Shown here piece by piece: positions 27,402 to 36,709 of a stretch of 64,000 nucleotides of DNA. The notes under the pieces were generated by a model, which searched no databases, was not told the DNA's origin, and saw only the letters and a program-made list of their open reading frames with translations. Source of the stretch: Phycisphaerales bacterium (GTDB taxonomy: Bacteria; Planctomycetota; Phycisphaerae; Phycisphaerales; SM1A02); NCBI GenBank assembly GCA_022446795.1, contig JAKVBX010000001.1, positions 438,651 to 502,650 on the forward strand. Direction: 5' to 3'. Every line of letters begins with the position of its first letter. Position 1 is the stretch's first letter. Both the position numbers and the translations under genes were made by a program.

Positions 27402-29237
27402 CTACTCCACGGTGACGCTCTTGGCGAGATTGCGGGGCTTGTCCACGTCATGACCACGCATCACGGCGGCGTGATAGGCCAGGATCTGCAATGGCACGAC
27501 GGTCAACAGCGGCTGCAGGACCTCGGGAACATCCGGGACGAAGAAGACGTCTTCGCAGATGTTCCGGATCGAGTCATCCCCCTCGGTCGCCACGGCGATG
27601 ACATGTCCCCCGCGGGATCGGACTTCCTCGATGTTCGACAGCACTTTCTCGTACTGGCTGCTTCGGGTGGCCACGACCACCACCGGCATGCCCTTGTCAA
27701 TCAAGGCGATGGGACCATGCTTCATCTCGGCCGCGGGCATGCCCTCGGCGTGGATGTAGGAGATCTCCTTGAGCTTCAGGGCGCCCTCCATGGCCACTGG
27801 GTAATTCACCCCACGACCCAGGAACAGCCAGTTGTCACGCTGAACGTACTTACCCACCACCTCGGCGATCTGGTCACTCTGGTCGAGGACACGGGAGATG
27901 AGTGTCGGCACCGTGTTGAGCGTCTCCAGCATCGAGCTGGCTTCCATGGGCGAGAGGAAGCGGCGACGACCCAGCCAGGTCGCCAGGAGGACCGAGGCTG
28001 TCACCTGACCGAGAAAGGCCTTGGTCGATGCCACCCCGATCTCCGGGCCCACGCGAAGGTAGACCCCGGCATCCGATTCCCGCGTGATGGTCGATCCCAC
28101 GACATTCACCAGTCCCAGCGTCATCGCACCCTTCCGCGAGGCTTCGCGGAGGGCGGCATGGGTATCAGCGGTCTCACCGGACTGACTGATCGCCACGACC
28201 ACGGTGCCATCCTCGATGATGGCATTGCGATAGCGGAACTCACTGGCAAAGTCCGCTCGGCTGGGTATCTTCGCCAGGCCTTCCACGAGGTAGGACGCGA
28301 TCATCCCCGCGTGAAGCGCCGTGCCTTGTCCCAGGAAGACAACACGACGCGTGCGACCCAGTTCCCGGGCAAACTCGTTCAAGCCACCCAGGACCACGGA
28401 ACCATCACGAGCGGAGACGCGGCCCTTGAGGCATCGACGGATGGCCTCGGGCTGCTCATGGATCTCCTTGAGCATGTAGTGCGGATAGCTGCCCAGTTCG
28501 ATCTGCTCGAGATCGACTTCCAGCTCACGCATCTGCGGCGTGATGGTCACGTTTTCAAGCGTCGACGTCCGGAATGAATCCGTCGTCAACCGGGCAATGG
28601 TGTCATCATCAAGCTCGATGGCCTGGTTGGTGTGAGCCACGATGGCGCTGGCATCGGATGCGACGATGTACTCATCGCTGCCCACGCCGATCATCAGCGG
28701 CGAACCCTTGCGGGCCACCACCAGGACATCCGGCTCCTGGGCACAGACCACGGCGATGGCGTAGGCCCCCGTGACTTCCCGCAGGGCCTGTCGGACGCTG
28801 GCCTCGAGATCACCCTCGTAGAAGTGACCGATGAGATGGGCCAGGACCTCGGTATCGGTATCCGAGGCAAAGACATGCCCGTTGTCCATCAGGTAGGTCT
28901 TCAGGGCCGCGTGATTCTCGATGATCCCGTTGTGGACGATCGCGATGCCATGCCCCAGCTCGGGGTCATCCTCGTGGGGATGGGCATTGCGATCACTGGG
29001 TTCGCCATGGGTGGCCCAGCGGGTGTGAGCCAGCCCGATGGTCCCGTCAAAGCGGTCATCCTGGCCCAACTGGTCCTCGAGGACCCGGACCCGCCCGGCG
29101 GTCTTGCTCAATTGGAGGCCGCCATTGATCACGGCGATCCCCGCCGAATCGTACCCACGGTACTCCAGACGCTTGAGGCCCTCCAGGAGCAGCTCCCGGG
29201 CAGGCTTTCCACCGATATAGGCGACGATTCCGCACAT
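27402..29237 (-). CDS. glmS: Glutamine-fructose-6-phosphate aminotransferase
   Basis: A 611-residue enzyme making glucosamine-6-phosphate, the first step toward UDP-GlcNAc. Cys2 (MCGIVAYIGG) is the glutaminase nucleophile, RWATHGEPSDRNAHPH belongs to the glutaminase domain, and two SIS sugar-isomerase domains occupy about residues 285-600 (AISQSGETADTHAAL, GRGVNYPVAMEGALKLKE), with the terminal PRNLAKSVTVE. Length matches E. coli GlmS. No glmS ribozyme-like structure was looked for beyond the short 54-base gap, which is too small to hold one. It is divergent from rarA. Confidence 0.97.
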   Translation of the reverse strand: MCGIVAYIGGKPARELLLEGLKRLEYRGYDSAGIAVINGGLQLSKTAGRVRVLEDQLGQDDRFDGTIGLAHTRWATHGEPSDRNAHPHEDDPELGHGIAIVHNGIIENHAALKTYLMDNGHVFASDTDTEVLAHLIGHFYEGDLEASVRQALREVTGAYAIAVVCAQEPDVLVVARKGSPLMIGVGSDEYIVASDASAIVAHTNQAIELDDDTIARLTTDSFRTSTLENVTITPQMRELEVDLEQIELGSYPHYMLKEIHEQPEAIRRCLKGRVSARDGSVVLGGLNEFARELGRTRRVVFLGQGTALHAGMIASYLVEGLAKIPSRADFASEFRYRNAIIEDGTVVVAISQSGETADTHAALREASRKGAMTLGLVNVVGSTITRESDAGVYLRVGPEIGVASTKAFLGQVTASVLLATWLGRRRFLSPMEASSMLETLNTVPTLISRVLDQSDQIAEVVGKYVQRDNWLFLGRGVNYPVAMEGALKLKEISYIHAEGMPAAEMKHGPIALIDKGMPVVVVATRSSQYEKVLSNIEEVRSRGGHVIAVATEGDDSIRNICEDVFFVPDVPEVLQPLLTVVPLQILAYHAAVMRGHDVDKPRNLAKSVTVE

Positions 29238-29279
29238 GGATCCGGGGGAAGTCTAGCCGAGTATCTGGCGCAGGCGACT

Positions 29280-29285
29280 TAGTAT
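29280..29285 (+). promoter_or_regulatory. candidate -10 box (TAGTAT) of rarA
   Basis: TAGTAT ends six bases before ATG 29292 in the short gap shared with glmS, with no ribosome site, so rarA may be read from a leaderless mRNA. Confidence 0.4.
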
Positions 29286-29291
29286 GCCCAC

Positions 29292-30599
29292 ATGGGTGAT
29301 CTTTGGGCCCAACAGAAGGCGGATCGACTGGCACAGGCCAAGCCCCTTGCCGACCGCATGAGACCGACCACGCTCGATGAGGTGGTCGGGCAGGCCCATG
29401 TTCTGGGACCAGGAACCCTGCTTCACCGGATGATCACCGCGGATCGGATGGGCTCGATCCTCCTCTGGGGACCGCCCGGAACCGGCAAGACAACCATTGC
29501 CGCCCTGGTCGCCAAGCACACCGGCCGGACGTTCGTCTCGACGAATGCCTCCATGATCGGCGTCCGAGAGATCCGGGACGTCATCGACCAGTCCTGTCGA
29601 CGAATCCAGGAGGGTGGCACCGGGACGATCCTGTTCCTGGACGAAATTCATCGCTTCGCGAGGAACCAGCAGGACGTTCTCCTGGGTGATGTCGAACGGG
29701 GTGTCCTGACACTGATCGGCGCCACCACCGAGAACCCCTGGTACGCAGTCAACTCGGCCCTGGCCAGTCGATCCACCGTGTTCCAACTGGAGTCGCTGTC
29801 GGAAGACGACATCATCACGCTGCTGCAACGCGCGCTCGAGACCGATGCCCTGGTCCGAGCACGCAAGCCACGGGTCAGTGACGATGCCCTCGCGACCTGG
29901 GCTACGCGATGCGACGGCGATGCCAGGCGAGCCCTGAACGCGCTGGAGGTTGCCGTCCTGGGGCATTCCTCCGACGAACCACTGGTCATCGGCGTTGACG
30001 AAGCGGCCCAGTCCATCCAGGCCAAGGCCCTGCGGTACGACCGGGCCGGCGATGCTCACTACGACCACATCAGCGCGCTGATCAAGGCGATTCGCGGCTC
30101 GGATCCCGATGCGGCGATCCACTGGCTGGCCGTGATGCTCTCCTCTGGCGAAGACCCCCGCTTCATCTGCCGCCGGCTGGCCATCCTCGCCTCCGAGGAC
30201 ATCGGGCTGGCCTCACCACAGGCGATCCAGATGGCCGCCGCCGCGTGGATGGTGACGGAACGCATCGGCATGCCCGAGTGCCAGCTGACCCTCTCGGAGC
30301 TGGTGCTCTACCTGGCCACCTGTCCCAAGTCGAATGCGTCGGCCCAGGCTATCTGGCAGGCCATGGCGGATGTCCGCGAGGAACGGTCCATCAGCGTTCC
30401 CGATGCGCTTCGAAGCGGCCACGATCCCACTCACGATGCCTCGGGCGACTGCTACGTCAACCCACACCATGATCCCGAGTCGGCGGAGTCACAGGACTAC
30501 CTGGGAGAAGCCAAGGTCTACTATCGACCGGGAACCGAGGGGTTTGAAACCGAGATCAGCCGCCGCCTGCAGGAGGATCGCCCCGATGACTCCGCCTGA
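29292..30599 (+). CDS. rarA: Replication-associated recombination ATPase RarA/MgsA
   Basis: A 435-residue AAA+ ATPase of the clamp-loader clade acting at stalled replication forks. Walker A is GPPGTGKTT, Walker B is LFLDEIHRF, sensor 1 is GATTENP, and the RarA C-terminal tetramerisation region is present (AAAWMVTERIGMPECQLTLSE). The opening RMRPTTLDEVVGQAHVLGPG is the family hallmark. The following cyclo-ligase gene overlaps its 3' end by 14 bases. Confidence 0.95.
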   Translation: MGDLWAQQKADRLAQAKPLADRMRPTTLDEVVGQAHVLGPGTLLHRMITADRMGSILLWGPPGTGKTTIAALVAKHTGRTFVSTNASMIGVREIRDVIDQSCRRIQEGGTGTILFLDEIHRFARNQQDVLLGDVERGVLTLIGATTENPWYAVNSALASRSTVFQLESLSEDDIITLLQRALETDALVRARKPRVSDDALATWATRCDGDARRALNALEVAVLGHSSDEPLVIGVDEAAQSIQAKALRYDRAGDAHYDHISALIKAIRGSDPDAAIHWLAVMLSSGEDPRFICRRLAILASEDIGLASPQAIQMAAAAWMVTERIGMPECQLTLSELVLYLATCPKSNASAQAIWQAMADVREERSISVPDALRSGHDPTHDASGDCYVNPHHDPESAESQDYLGEAKVYYRPGTEGFETEISRRLQEDRPDDSA

Positions 30600-31152
30600 C
30601 ACGAAGGCCCAACTTCGCCACGAGATCTCAAGACGGATCGAACGCCTGACTGAGGATCAGCGCGAGTCCGCATCGCGGCTGCTCTGCCAGCGGCTGGATC
30701 AGGCGACCGCGGCGTTCGATGGCATCATCATGGCCTTCCTCCCGATACCCGATGAGATCGACCTGCTGCCATTTCTTCGCAGCCGGATCGACCGCGGCAT
30801 CGCCGTCCCGATCGTGGATTGGAATGCCCGGACCATGCAGGCCGGAAGACTCCACGGCCTGGCAAAGAGTGACCTTCAGGCCGATCGGCATGGCCTGCAG
30901 GTTCCAGTGCAACACGCCATCGTTCCGAAAGATGAGATCGGTCTCGTGCTCGTGCCGGGCGTCGCCTTCGATCGATCAGGACACCGCCTCGGCCGCGGAG
31001 GTGGCTTCTATGACCGCTTCCTGTCAGGCCGATCCCCCGCCACGATCGGCGTGGGTTTTGATGAACAACTCGTCGACGCTGTCCCCATGGACAACTGGGA
31101 CCGATCAGTCGACCGGGTCCTCACGCCATCGAATGACTTCGACGGCACTTGA
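30586..31152 (+). CDS. 5-formyltetrahydrofolate cyclo-ligase
   Basis: A 188-residue ATP-dependent enzyme that converts 5-formyl-THF to 5,10-methenyl-THF. The ATP loop GRGGGFYDRFL (about residues 135-145) and FDRSGHRLG just before it are diagnostic, and the N-terminal basic helix is normal. ATG 30586 has AGGAGG nine bases upstream and overlaps rarA by 14 bases; the longer frame from 30334 lies inside rarA and is rejected. The folate link to folP nearby may be coincidental. Confidence 0.9.
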   Translation: MTPPDTKAQLRHEISRRIERLTEDQRESASRLLCQRLDQATAAFDGIIMAFLPIPDEIDLLPFLRSRIDRGIAVPIVDWNARTMQAGRLHGLAKSDLQADRHGLQVPVQHAIVPKDEIGLVLVPGVAFDRSGHRLGRGGGFYDRFLSGRSPATIGVGFDEQLVDAVPMDNWDRSVDRVLTPSNDFDGT

Positions 31153-31163
31153 TAGCACTGCGT

Positions 31164-32366
31164 TCACTGCCGGACGTCGACGGTGCTGACACCCTCGGCC
31201 AGGACGGCATAGACCATGTCGATCTCACCATCACGAAGCCGTATGCAGCCCATCGAGGCGTCGGTGCCGATCGTGTCGGGCTCAATCGTGCCGTGGATGC
31301 CGAAACTCCGCTCGTCCCGGTTGGTGGGATCGAGCCCGGCCAGGCCCAGCCAGTACTCACCGAGGGGGTTGTCAGGATCGTCCGCGGGATAGAACTCACC
31401 CGTCTGGGGATTGACCCAGGTGGGATTGACGACCTTGCGACCCTTCTTCACTTTGAACCTCCCAAGTGGTGTCGAGTCATGAGCCCCCAACCCGACCTCG
31501 TATGAGCGGACGAACACCCGCTCTGGCCCCTCGCCCATGTACAGGTCCATTCGATGCGTCGCCTTGTCGACCTCGGCATGGAATGGCCCGCGAACGAGCT
31601 TGATGGACTGGCCGACCCGGAGGCTCTCGGGACGAGCCATGCCGTTGACATATTGCAACAGACGCCAGTCAACTTCAAGGTCCTGCGTGCTGACAATCCG
31701 GGAAAGGGAGTCACCCGGCCGCACTTCGTAACTGACCGCCCACGTGTCCTCGGGGTAGACGCGTGGCCCGAATACGAGTTCTTCGTTGATCTGCCCGAGC
31801 ATCATCCGGGCATCGGAGGCCTCGAGACCCCTGACCGCATCGCTGTCGATCGCCTGGGTCAGCAGGGCCCGTGCCTCAACCAGCCGACCCTGGGCAACCA
31901 GGCCCTCGGCCAGGCCCAGCGGTCCACTCCCGGTGGGCGCTGGACGAGCTGGTGGTGGTGTCGTCGACCAATCGGCGACCTCTGCTGGTGGCGTCGTCTC
32001 GATGGGCTCAATTGGCTCCGCCGGCTCGACCCGTTCGTTCACGATCGGATCCGGGGTCCACTGCGGCAGGTCGATGACCGGGTTGTCTTCAATCGGCGGT
32101 GCCGGGGGGATGGCCCGGCGAGTGGCCAGGCTCGTTTCCTCGCGACGATCCTCGATGATTGGCGGTGGTTCTGGTGCCAGCGTGGCCTGCGTGTTCTCGT
32201 CGGCCTGCGTCGGCGCAGGGCTCCCCCAACCGAAGGCCAACCAGACACCAAGGCCCACGATCACCACAATGGCGACCAGGGCGGCTGGGCCGCGGCGGCG
32301 GCGCTTGCGACGATAGACGTACCGCCCGCGTACCGGGCTCGACTGCATCTGGCTTGGAAGGGCCAT
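31164..32366 (-). CDS. LysM-containing L,D-transpeptidase (YkuD)
   Basis: A 400-residue peptidoglycan-modifying enzyme. A basic N-terminus (RRKRRRR) and one helix (about 28-46) anchor it, a Pro/Thr-rich spacer follows, a LysM domain (VSYEVRPGDSLSRI..., about 205-255) binds glycan, and a YkuD domain ends the protein with His358 and Cys374 in the HGT...SMGCIRL signature. It forms 3-3 cross-links or attaches proteins to peptidoglycan. ATG 32366 has an AGGAGTACAGG ribosome site; the frame to 32426 is rejected. It supports a peptidoglycan wall in this organism. Confidence 0.9.
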   Translation of the reverse strand: MALPSQMQSSPVRGRYVYRRKRRRRGPAALVAIVVIVGLGVWLAFGWGSPAPTQADENTQATLAPEPPPIIEDRREETSLATRRAIPPAPPIEDNPVIDLPQWTPDPIVNERVEPAEPIEPIETTPPAEVADWSTTPPPARPAPTGSGPLGLAEGLVAQGRLVEARALLTQAIDSDAVRGLEASDARMMLGQINEELVFGPRVYPEDTWAVSYEVRPGDSLSRIVSTQDLEVDWRLLQYVNGMARPESLRVGQSIKLVRGPFHAEVDKATHRMDLYMGEGPERVFVRSYEVGLGAHDSTPLGRFKVKKGRKVVNPTWVNPQTGEFYPADDPDNPLGEYWLGLAGLDPTNRDERSFGIHGTIEPDTIGTDASMGCIRLRDGEIDMVYAVLAEGVSTVDVRQ

Positions 32367-32396
32367 CCTGTACTCCTGCCTCAAGAACGGGTGGAG

Positions 32397-32402
32397 TCTA
32401 TA
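32397..32402 (-). promoter_or_regulatory. candidate -10 box (TATAGA) of the L,D-transpeptidase gene
   Basis: TATAGA on the minus strand, 30 bases before ATG 32366, leaves room for a leader with the AGGAG site. The -35 region is not recognisable. Confidence 0.3.
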
Positions 32403-32496
32403 CCGTCCCACCCCCAGGGGGTTCATCGACCCAAGTGCCTGTGGATCAACAGGGGAGAGCGTCTGAGGCGTCGCCAGGAGAGCGGCGTTGGCCCCC

Positions 32497-34014
32497 CTAG
32501 AACATCAACTGGAGCTGGCTGCGGACGAGGAACTGGGCGTGATGGTTGTCCGGATCCGTCCGCCAGCCCGTCTGCTCGATGTTCATGAAGGCCGTGATGG
32601 GGTCGAAGGAGACGCCGAAATCGGTCGTCCACTTGACGTCCTGGCCGTCGATGTACCAGTTGACGCCCGCCGTCAGGATCGAGACGCCCTGGGTATCGAA
32701 TCCATCGTTGCCATCGGGGTCTGCCAGGTCCTGGTTGAAGGGCCCACCCATCTCGTAGCGGGTGTAGATCTCCCACTTGGGATCGACATACACGCTGCCC
32801 TGGACGACCATGCCCCAGTAGTCGATGCTGTTGATATTCCCGCTGGTGTCCGGGTTCACCTGCCGTTCGTAGACGAACGACGCGAACGCCGAGGCCCCGC
32901 CGAAGTCCATCGAGACGTCCGCGGTGACACCGTAGAGCGACCCCTTCACCACGTCGACACTGCGGTCCCGCTCCTGGGACTGCCCGTGGCCCGCGACGCC
33001 GATCATCATGCCGAACTCTTCGTGGGTCGGGCTCGTGAACTGCTTGAACTGCTCCCACTCACCGTGAAGCAGCCACTCGAGGCGGCCTGTCACCGCCCAC
33101 TCGGTATCCGGTACGTAGGCGGCCCAGGGCGGCACGATGAAGTCGGCGCTGCGGAATGAGAACAGCGCCGCGCTGCCATCGGTGTAGGCAACCTGGGTCC
33201 GGACCGGACCGAAGTACGTATCCAGCTCAACACCCATCGAGCGGCCCAGGCCGAATCGATAGTCGATGAGCGATCGGTCCACGGCCAACTGCAGGCCTTC
33301 GTAGACCAGGAACTCACGGGTGAATGGCAGCTTGAACAGTCCGGCCTTGACCGCGATGTTTTCGGTCAGGCGCTGACGCGCCCAGGCCTCGTAGAGCCGG
33401 GAGCCGAATCGCTGGAAGTTCTGGCTGATCTGGTAGGGATCGAGGCGTCCGAACCCCATTTCGATGAAGTAATCCGTGTCGTTGAAAACGTGACCGCCCA
33501 GGTTCATCCGGGTCGTCGTGTTCTCAAAGCCATACCGCGTGTTGTCCTGGTCGAGCACCTGGCCCTCGTCGCCATTGAGGATGTTGACCATCAGGCGGGT
33601 CTGCATCAGGGCACCGATCTTCAGCCGAAACCGACCATCAGCGCTGGCCAGGAAGAAGCCATCCGACCATCCTGCCATGAGGCCGCTGCCCATCAGGCTT
33701 GCCCGGGTATCGGCATCCGCCAGGACGTCCTGGACGAGTTCCTTGATGTCTTCCGCTCGCTGCTCGGTCAACCAGTCACGCGTCGCATCGGCGTGGAGAA
33801 AGTCGATCTCCTCACGCATCTGCTCGTTCTCGCGACGGATTTCGTCGTTCTGCCCTCGAAGTTCATCCAGCTGACGCCGGATGTCCTCGATGTCGACGCC
33901 GGAGACCCCGGTGGCGTCATCCGCCATGGCGGGTGACCAGGCGACAAGACCGCCCAGCACCAGGACGATGGTGGACAGGATGGGATTCAGGCCAGCGGGT
34001 ATTCGAACCGGCAT
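32497..34014 (-). CDS. Outer-membrane porin, phosphate-selective O/P-like
   Basis: A 505-residue outer-membrane beta-barrel with a signal peptide (about 1-31), a short coiled coil (about 42-75; ELRGQNDEIRRENEQMREE), a conserved stalk (TEQRAEDIKELVQDVLADAD) and a barrel of alternating beta strands ending in LQLMF with the terminal Phe used by the BAM complex. The coiled coil could tie it to peptidoglycan or form a trimer. It is a paralogue of the next porin upstream. The solute is unknown; phosphate or anions is an inference from family name only. Confidence 0.85.
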   Translation of the reverse strand: MPVRIPAGLNPILSTIVLVLGGLVAWSPAMADDATGVSGVDIEDIRRQLDELRGQNDEIRRENEQMREEIDFLHADATRDWLTEQRAEDIKELVQDVLADADTRASLMGSGLMAGWSDGFFLASADGRFRLKIGALMQTRLMVNILNGDEGQVLDQDNTRYGFENTTTRMNLGGHVFNDTDYFIEMGFGRLDPYQISQNFQRFGSRLYEAWARQRLTENIAVKAGLFKLPFTREFLVYEGLQLAVDRSLIDYRFGLGRSMGVELDTYFGPVRTQVAYTDGSAALFSFRSADFIVPPWAAYVPDTEWAVTGRLEWLLHGEWEQFKQFTSPTHEEFGMMIGVAGHGQSQERDRSVDVVKGSLYGVTADVSMDFGGASAFASFVYERQVNPDTSGNINSIDYWGMVVQGSVYVDPKWEIYTRYEMGGPFNQDLADPDGNDGFDTQGVSILTAGVNWYIDGQDVKWTTDFGVSFDPITAFMNIEQTGWRTDPDNHHAQFLVRSQLQLMF

Positions 34015-34092
34015 GGGTGCAAGGCTCCGAGCGGGGGCCGATCTCTACTGCGAGCAGTGTATCCAGCCGACTGCTCTCGCGTCGGAACCTGG

Positions 34093-34128
34093 ACAAAAGA
34101 CACCGGCCGACCCCGAGGGGTCGGCCGG
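34093..34128 (-). terminator. Rho-independent terminator after the long porin gene
   Basis: A perfect 12-bp GC stem (34103-34114 with 34117-34128, loop GA) followed on the minus strand by TGTCTTTTGTCC. It lies about 40 bases after the porin stop and before the next porin start, so the two porins are separate transcription units. Confidence 0.88.
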
Positions 34129-34169
34129 CGCGAACATCGAGAGATGTAACTGGGTTGTGGCCAGTTAAC

Positions 34170-36020
34170 TCAGAAGAAGAGCTGCAGCTGCGTACGCAGC
34201 AGCCACTCTCCACCATTGTCGCCCGAAGGCAGCCAGTTGGTGTAACCGTAGCCGGAACCAAGGGCGACGACCTGGCTGAAGGACCAGCTCCAGTCGAGGC
34301 TCAGCTTGGCATTGTTGCCGGCGAGGTAGTAGTTGGCACCGAAGGTGAGCATGTTGAGCTCGTCGCTGCTCCCGTAGGTCTGGGAGTAGGACGGGTCAAG
34401 CCACTGGTAGCGGCCGTACAGCTCGACATCGTCAGTGACGTAGAAGCCACCGCTGACCTCGAAGCCCCACGGGTTGTTGTTGCCGGACTCACGCTGATCA
34501 CCAACGGAGATCGAGCCCATGACATTCCAACCACCCATGTCGACAGACAGGTCACCCGTGACCATCCAGTTGCTCCGGCTGGTGAACGGGAAGAGGCTGT
34601 CGTCAGAATCCAAGTAGGCAGCACCGACACCGGCGAGGATACCCATCTCTTCGCCAGGCATGGAGCTGATCTCGTTGAACTGATCCCAGGTACCACCGAG
34701 GAGGACCTCGGCGCGACCGGAGAAGGCGTACTCGGCAGCATTGGTGTAGTAGGCACCATTGGTGGCAGAACCGAAGTCCTGGCCAGCGTTGGAGTACATC
34801 GCATTGACGCGGAACATGTCAGTCTGCCAGTTGACCTTCACACCATTGGTGATGGAGGACGTGGCCCAGAAGTAGGTGTAGAGCGAACGCTCGATGGCCT
34901 GCTGGTACTCAGCATTGACCATGAAGCCACGCATCACGTCGTACTTCTGACGACCGATCTGAACGCTGAACTCGTCGTTGAACTTGATGCCGGCATAAGC
35001 CCACTCAAGAACGCCGTCGGAGATGCCCGGCTGGGGCGTCGCAGCGGCAACACCGGTGGGGCTGAACGCGCCAGTTCCACCAAGAGTCGTTGCGGTCAGT
35101 GCATTCACGGACTGGGCCGACTGGTTGTACGGCGACCAATCCAGACGCATGTTGTAGTAGTAGTCCTCGGCGACGACACCAGAAAGGTTGATCGCAGCAC
35201 GAGTCGTCTCGAAGCCATTGTTCGTGTGGTTGCCGTACTCGAACGGGAAACCAAAGCCAGTGCTGAAGGCACCAGGCTCAGCGTAGACCACCTGGCCCGT
35301 CGGCATGACGTAGTAGTCACCGACTGAGTAGGACAGGCCCGGAAGAGTTCCGGCGGGGACCGGCGTGATGCCCGGAAGCACCGTGCCGAAGTTGACTGCA
35401 CCCGGGATGTTCAGGACCGGGACGCCACCAACAGCACCGAGACCGGCGGCGTTGGGAACGACGGTTCCGTCATAGCGGGTGTTGGTTCCGGTGATCGCAC
35501 CGTTGTAGGAAGCGACCGGGGCATTGAACGGAACGGCATTGGGGAAGACACCCGTGGCCGTCGGATTGTTCGGCCAGTTGGGGGAGGGACGCAGGGTGTT
35601 GGTTGCCAAGGCGTTTGCCAGGGCGGCGCCCGTCAGGGGGGTGTTGCGGGTCTCATTGCGGCTGAGAACCCAGCGATTCTGCAGAAGACCGTTGATACGG
35701 AGCTTCCACTTACCGTCGGAACTCGAAATCACGAAGCCGTTGTCATAACCGGCCGACATGTTCGAGCCCTGGAGGCTGGCACGCGTGTCCGCATCAGCGA
35801 GAACGTCCTGGACGATCTCTCGGATTTCGTCGGCACGCTGCTCAGTCAGCCAGTCGGCATCCGTCTGGGCAGACAGCTCAGCGATCTTTGATTCGGCTGC
35901 TTCCAGCCGGGCCTGCATATCAGTGTTGCTGATGTCACTGGACGGCGTTGCTGCAAATGCAGCCCCCGTCAGCATGGTTGCGGTGGCTCCGAAGAGGCCT
36001 ACCTTCGTCGTCAGACTCAT
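34170..36020 (-). CDS. Outer-membrane porin with a large inserted loop
   Basis: A 616-residue paralogue of the downstream porin. It has a signal peptide (about 1-24), a coiled-coil segment (MQARLEAAESKIAELSAQ), the same stalk (DWLTEQRADEIREIVQDVLADADTRASL), and a barrel ending in QLQLFF. The extra length sits at about residues 115-265, an Asn/Ala/Pro/Gly-rich low-complexity stretch in the place of a short loop in the paralogue, likely extracellular. TTAGGAG before the ATG is a good ribosome site. Codon use appears biased and less GC-rich than neighbours, as in highly expressed genes. Confidence 0.85.
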   Translation of the reverse strand: MSLTTKVGLFGATATMLTGAAFAATPSSDISNTDMQARLEAAESKIAELSAQTDADWLTEQRADEIREIVQDVLADADTRASLQGSNMSAGYDNGFVISSSDGKWKLRINGLLQNRWVLSRNETRNTPLTGAALANALATNTLRPSPNWPNNPTATGVFPNAVPFNAPVASYNGAITGTNTRYDGTVVPNAAGLGAVGGVPVLNIPGAVNFGTVLPGITPVPAGTLPGLSYSVGDYYVMPTGQVVYAEPGAFSTGFGFPFEYGNHTNNGFETTRAAINLSGVVAEDYYYNMRLDWSPYNQSAQSVNALTATTLGGTGAFSPTGVAAATPQPGISDGVLEWAYAGIKFNDEFSVQIGRQKYDVMRGFMVNAEYQQAIERSLYTYFWATSSITNGVKVNWQTDMFRVNAMYSNAGQDFGSATNGAYYTNAAEYAFSGRAEVLLGGTWDQFNEISSMPGEEMGILAGVGAAYLDSDDSLFPFTSRSNWMVTGDLSVDMGGWNVMGSISVGDQRESGNNNPWGFEVSGGFYVTDDVELYGRYQWLDPSYSQTYGSSDELNMLTFGANYYLAGNNAKLSLDWSWSFSQVVALGSGYGYTNWLPSGDNGGEWLLRTQLQLFF

Positions 36021-36143
36021 CTGTCGACACTCCTAATCTCTCGAACGCGTCGGCCGACTCCCAGCCCTGTGCGCTCTCTATGTTCGTGCCACATTCGCGA
36101 CAATCCGGACCAACACGGCCCGGCACGAATGGGATCTTCGCCT

Positions 36144-36163
36144 ATCGGCCATCCTCGGCCGAT
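36144..36163. repeat. Inverted repeat upstream of the porin gene
   Basis: ATCGGCC and GGCCGAT separated by six bases, about 125 bases before the porin ATG. It could be an operator or a leader hairpin. Confidence 0.4.
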
Positions 36164-36502
36164 TTGTTGAAGGCGAGATGATACCGATTTGGCCCCTGAT
36201 CGCTACTCCAGGGAGCGGAAACGTCGACTTTCTTCGGTCCCCTCTTGGGTCCGGGGACCGGTTATCAGCCTGTAAAGCATTGGAAATGGCAGTTTTATGG
36301 TTCACTGGACAAAGAACTTTCTCCAGCTTTGATGTCAGGTAATCCACCTGAGGGCCGAATCGGCCCCTCAGGGGGCCTGGATGGCGGTTTACCCCCCTCA
36401 ATGGCCTGTGAGCGTGGGGCAAAAAAGATGCAAATTCTCGTCGCCGGAGCCCCCATCGGGCAGAAAATCAGGGGGCAGGCAAAGTCCTGGATCTCGAGTT
36501 GG

Positions 36503-36709
36503 TCAGGATCGCTTCATCAGCCAGGACCAGCGAGCGTAGGACAGGACCGCCCGACGCCTGGACTGGCGGCTCATCGGCCATCGGCCGTCGGGGCCGAATG
36601 CCGTCTCTCGCCTCCAGGCCCAGTAGGTAGACCTCATTCGCCCACGCTGGCCGATCACGAGGGCCATCAACCCGAATCCGGCCTGAAAGGCCCTCAGAAG
36701 TCGATCCAT
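36503..36709 (-). CDS. Small basic hypothetical protein (68 aa)
   Basis: A 68-residue frame rich in Arg and Trp: a short hydrophobic helix (AFQAGFGLMALVIG), then a basic region containing STYWAWRRETAFGPDGRW and ending RYARW-like (SYARWSWLMKRS). The spaced Trp and Arg pattern looks like a real conserved small protein rather than a shadow, and GGGAGG lies 11 bases before the ATG. A TATATA site about 40-55 bases upstream could be its promoter. Function unknown; nucleic-acid or membrane binding is a guess. Confidence 0.45.
   Translation of the reverse strand: MDRLLRAFQAGFGLMALVIGQRGRMRSTYWAWRRETAFGPDGRWPMSRQSRRRAVLSYARWSWLMKRS

Noticed and set aside
27402-29291. glmS ribozyme upstream of glmS
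   Set aside because: The gap to rarA is only 54 bases, too short for the ribozyme core, and no matching sequence was seen.
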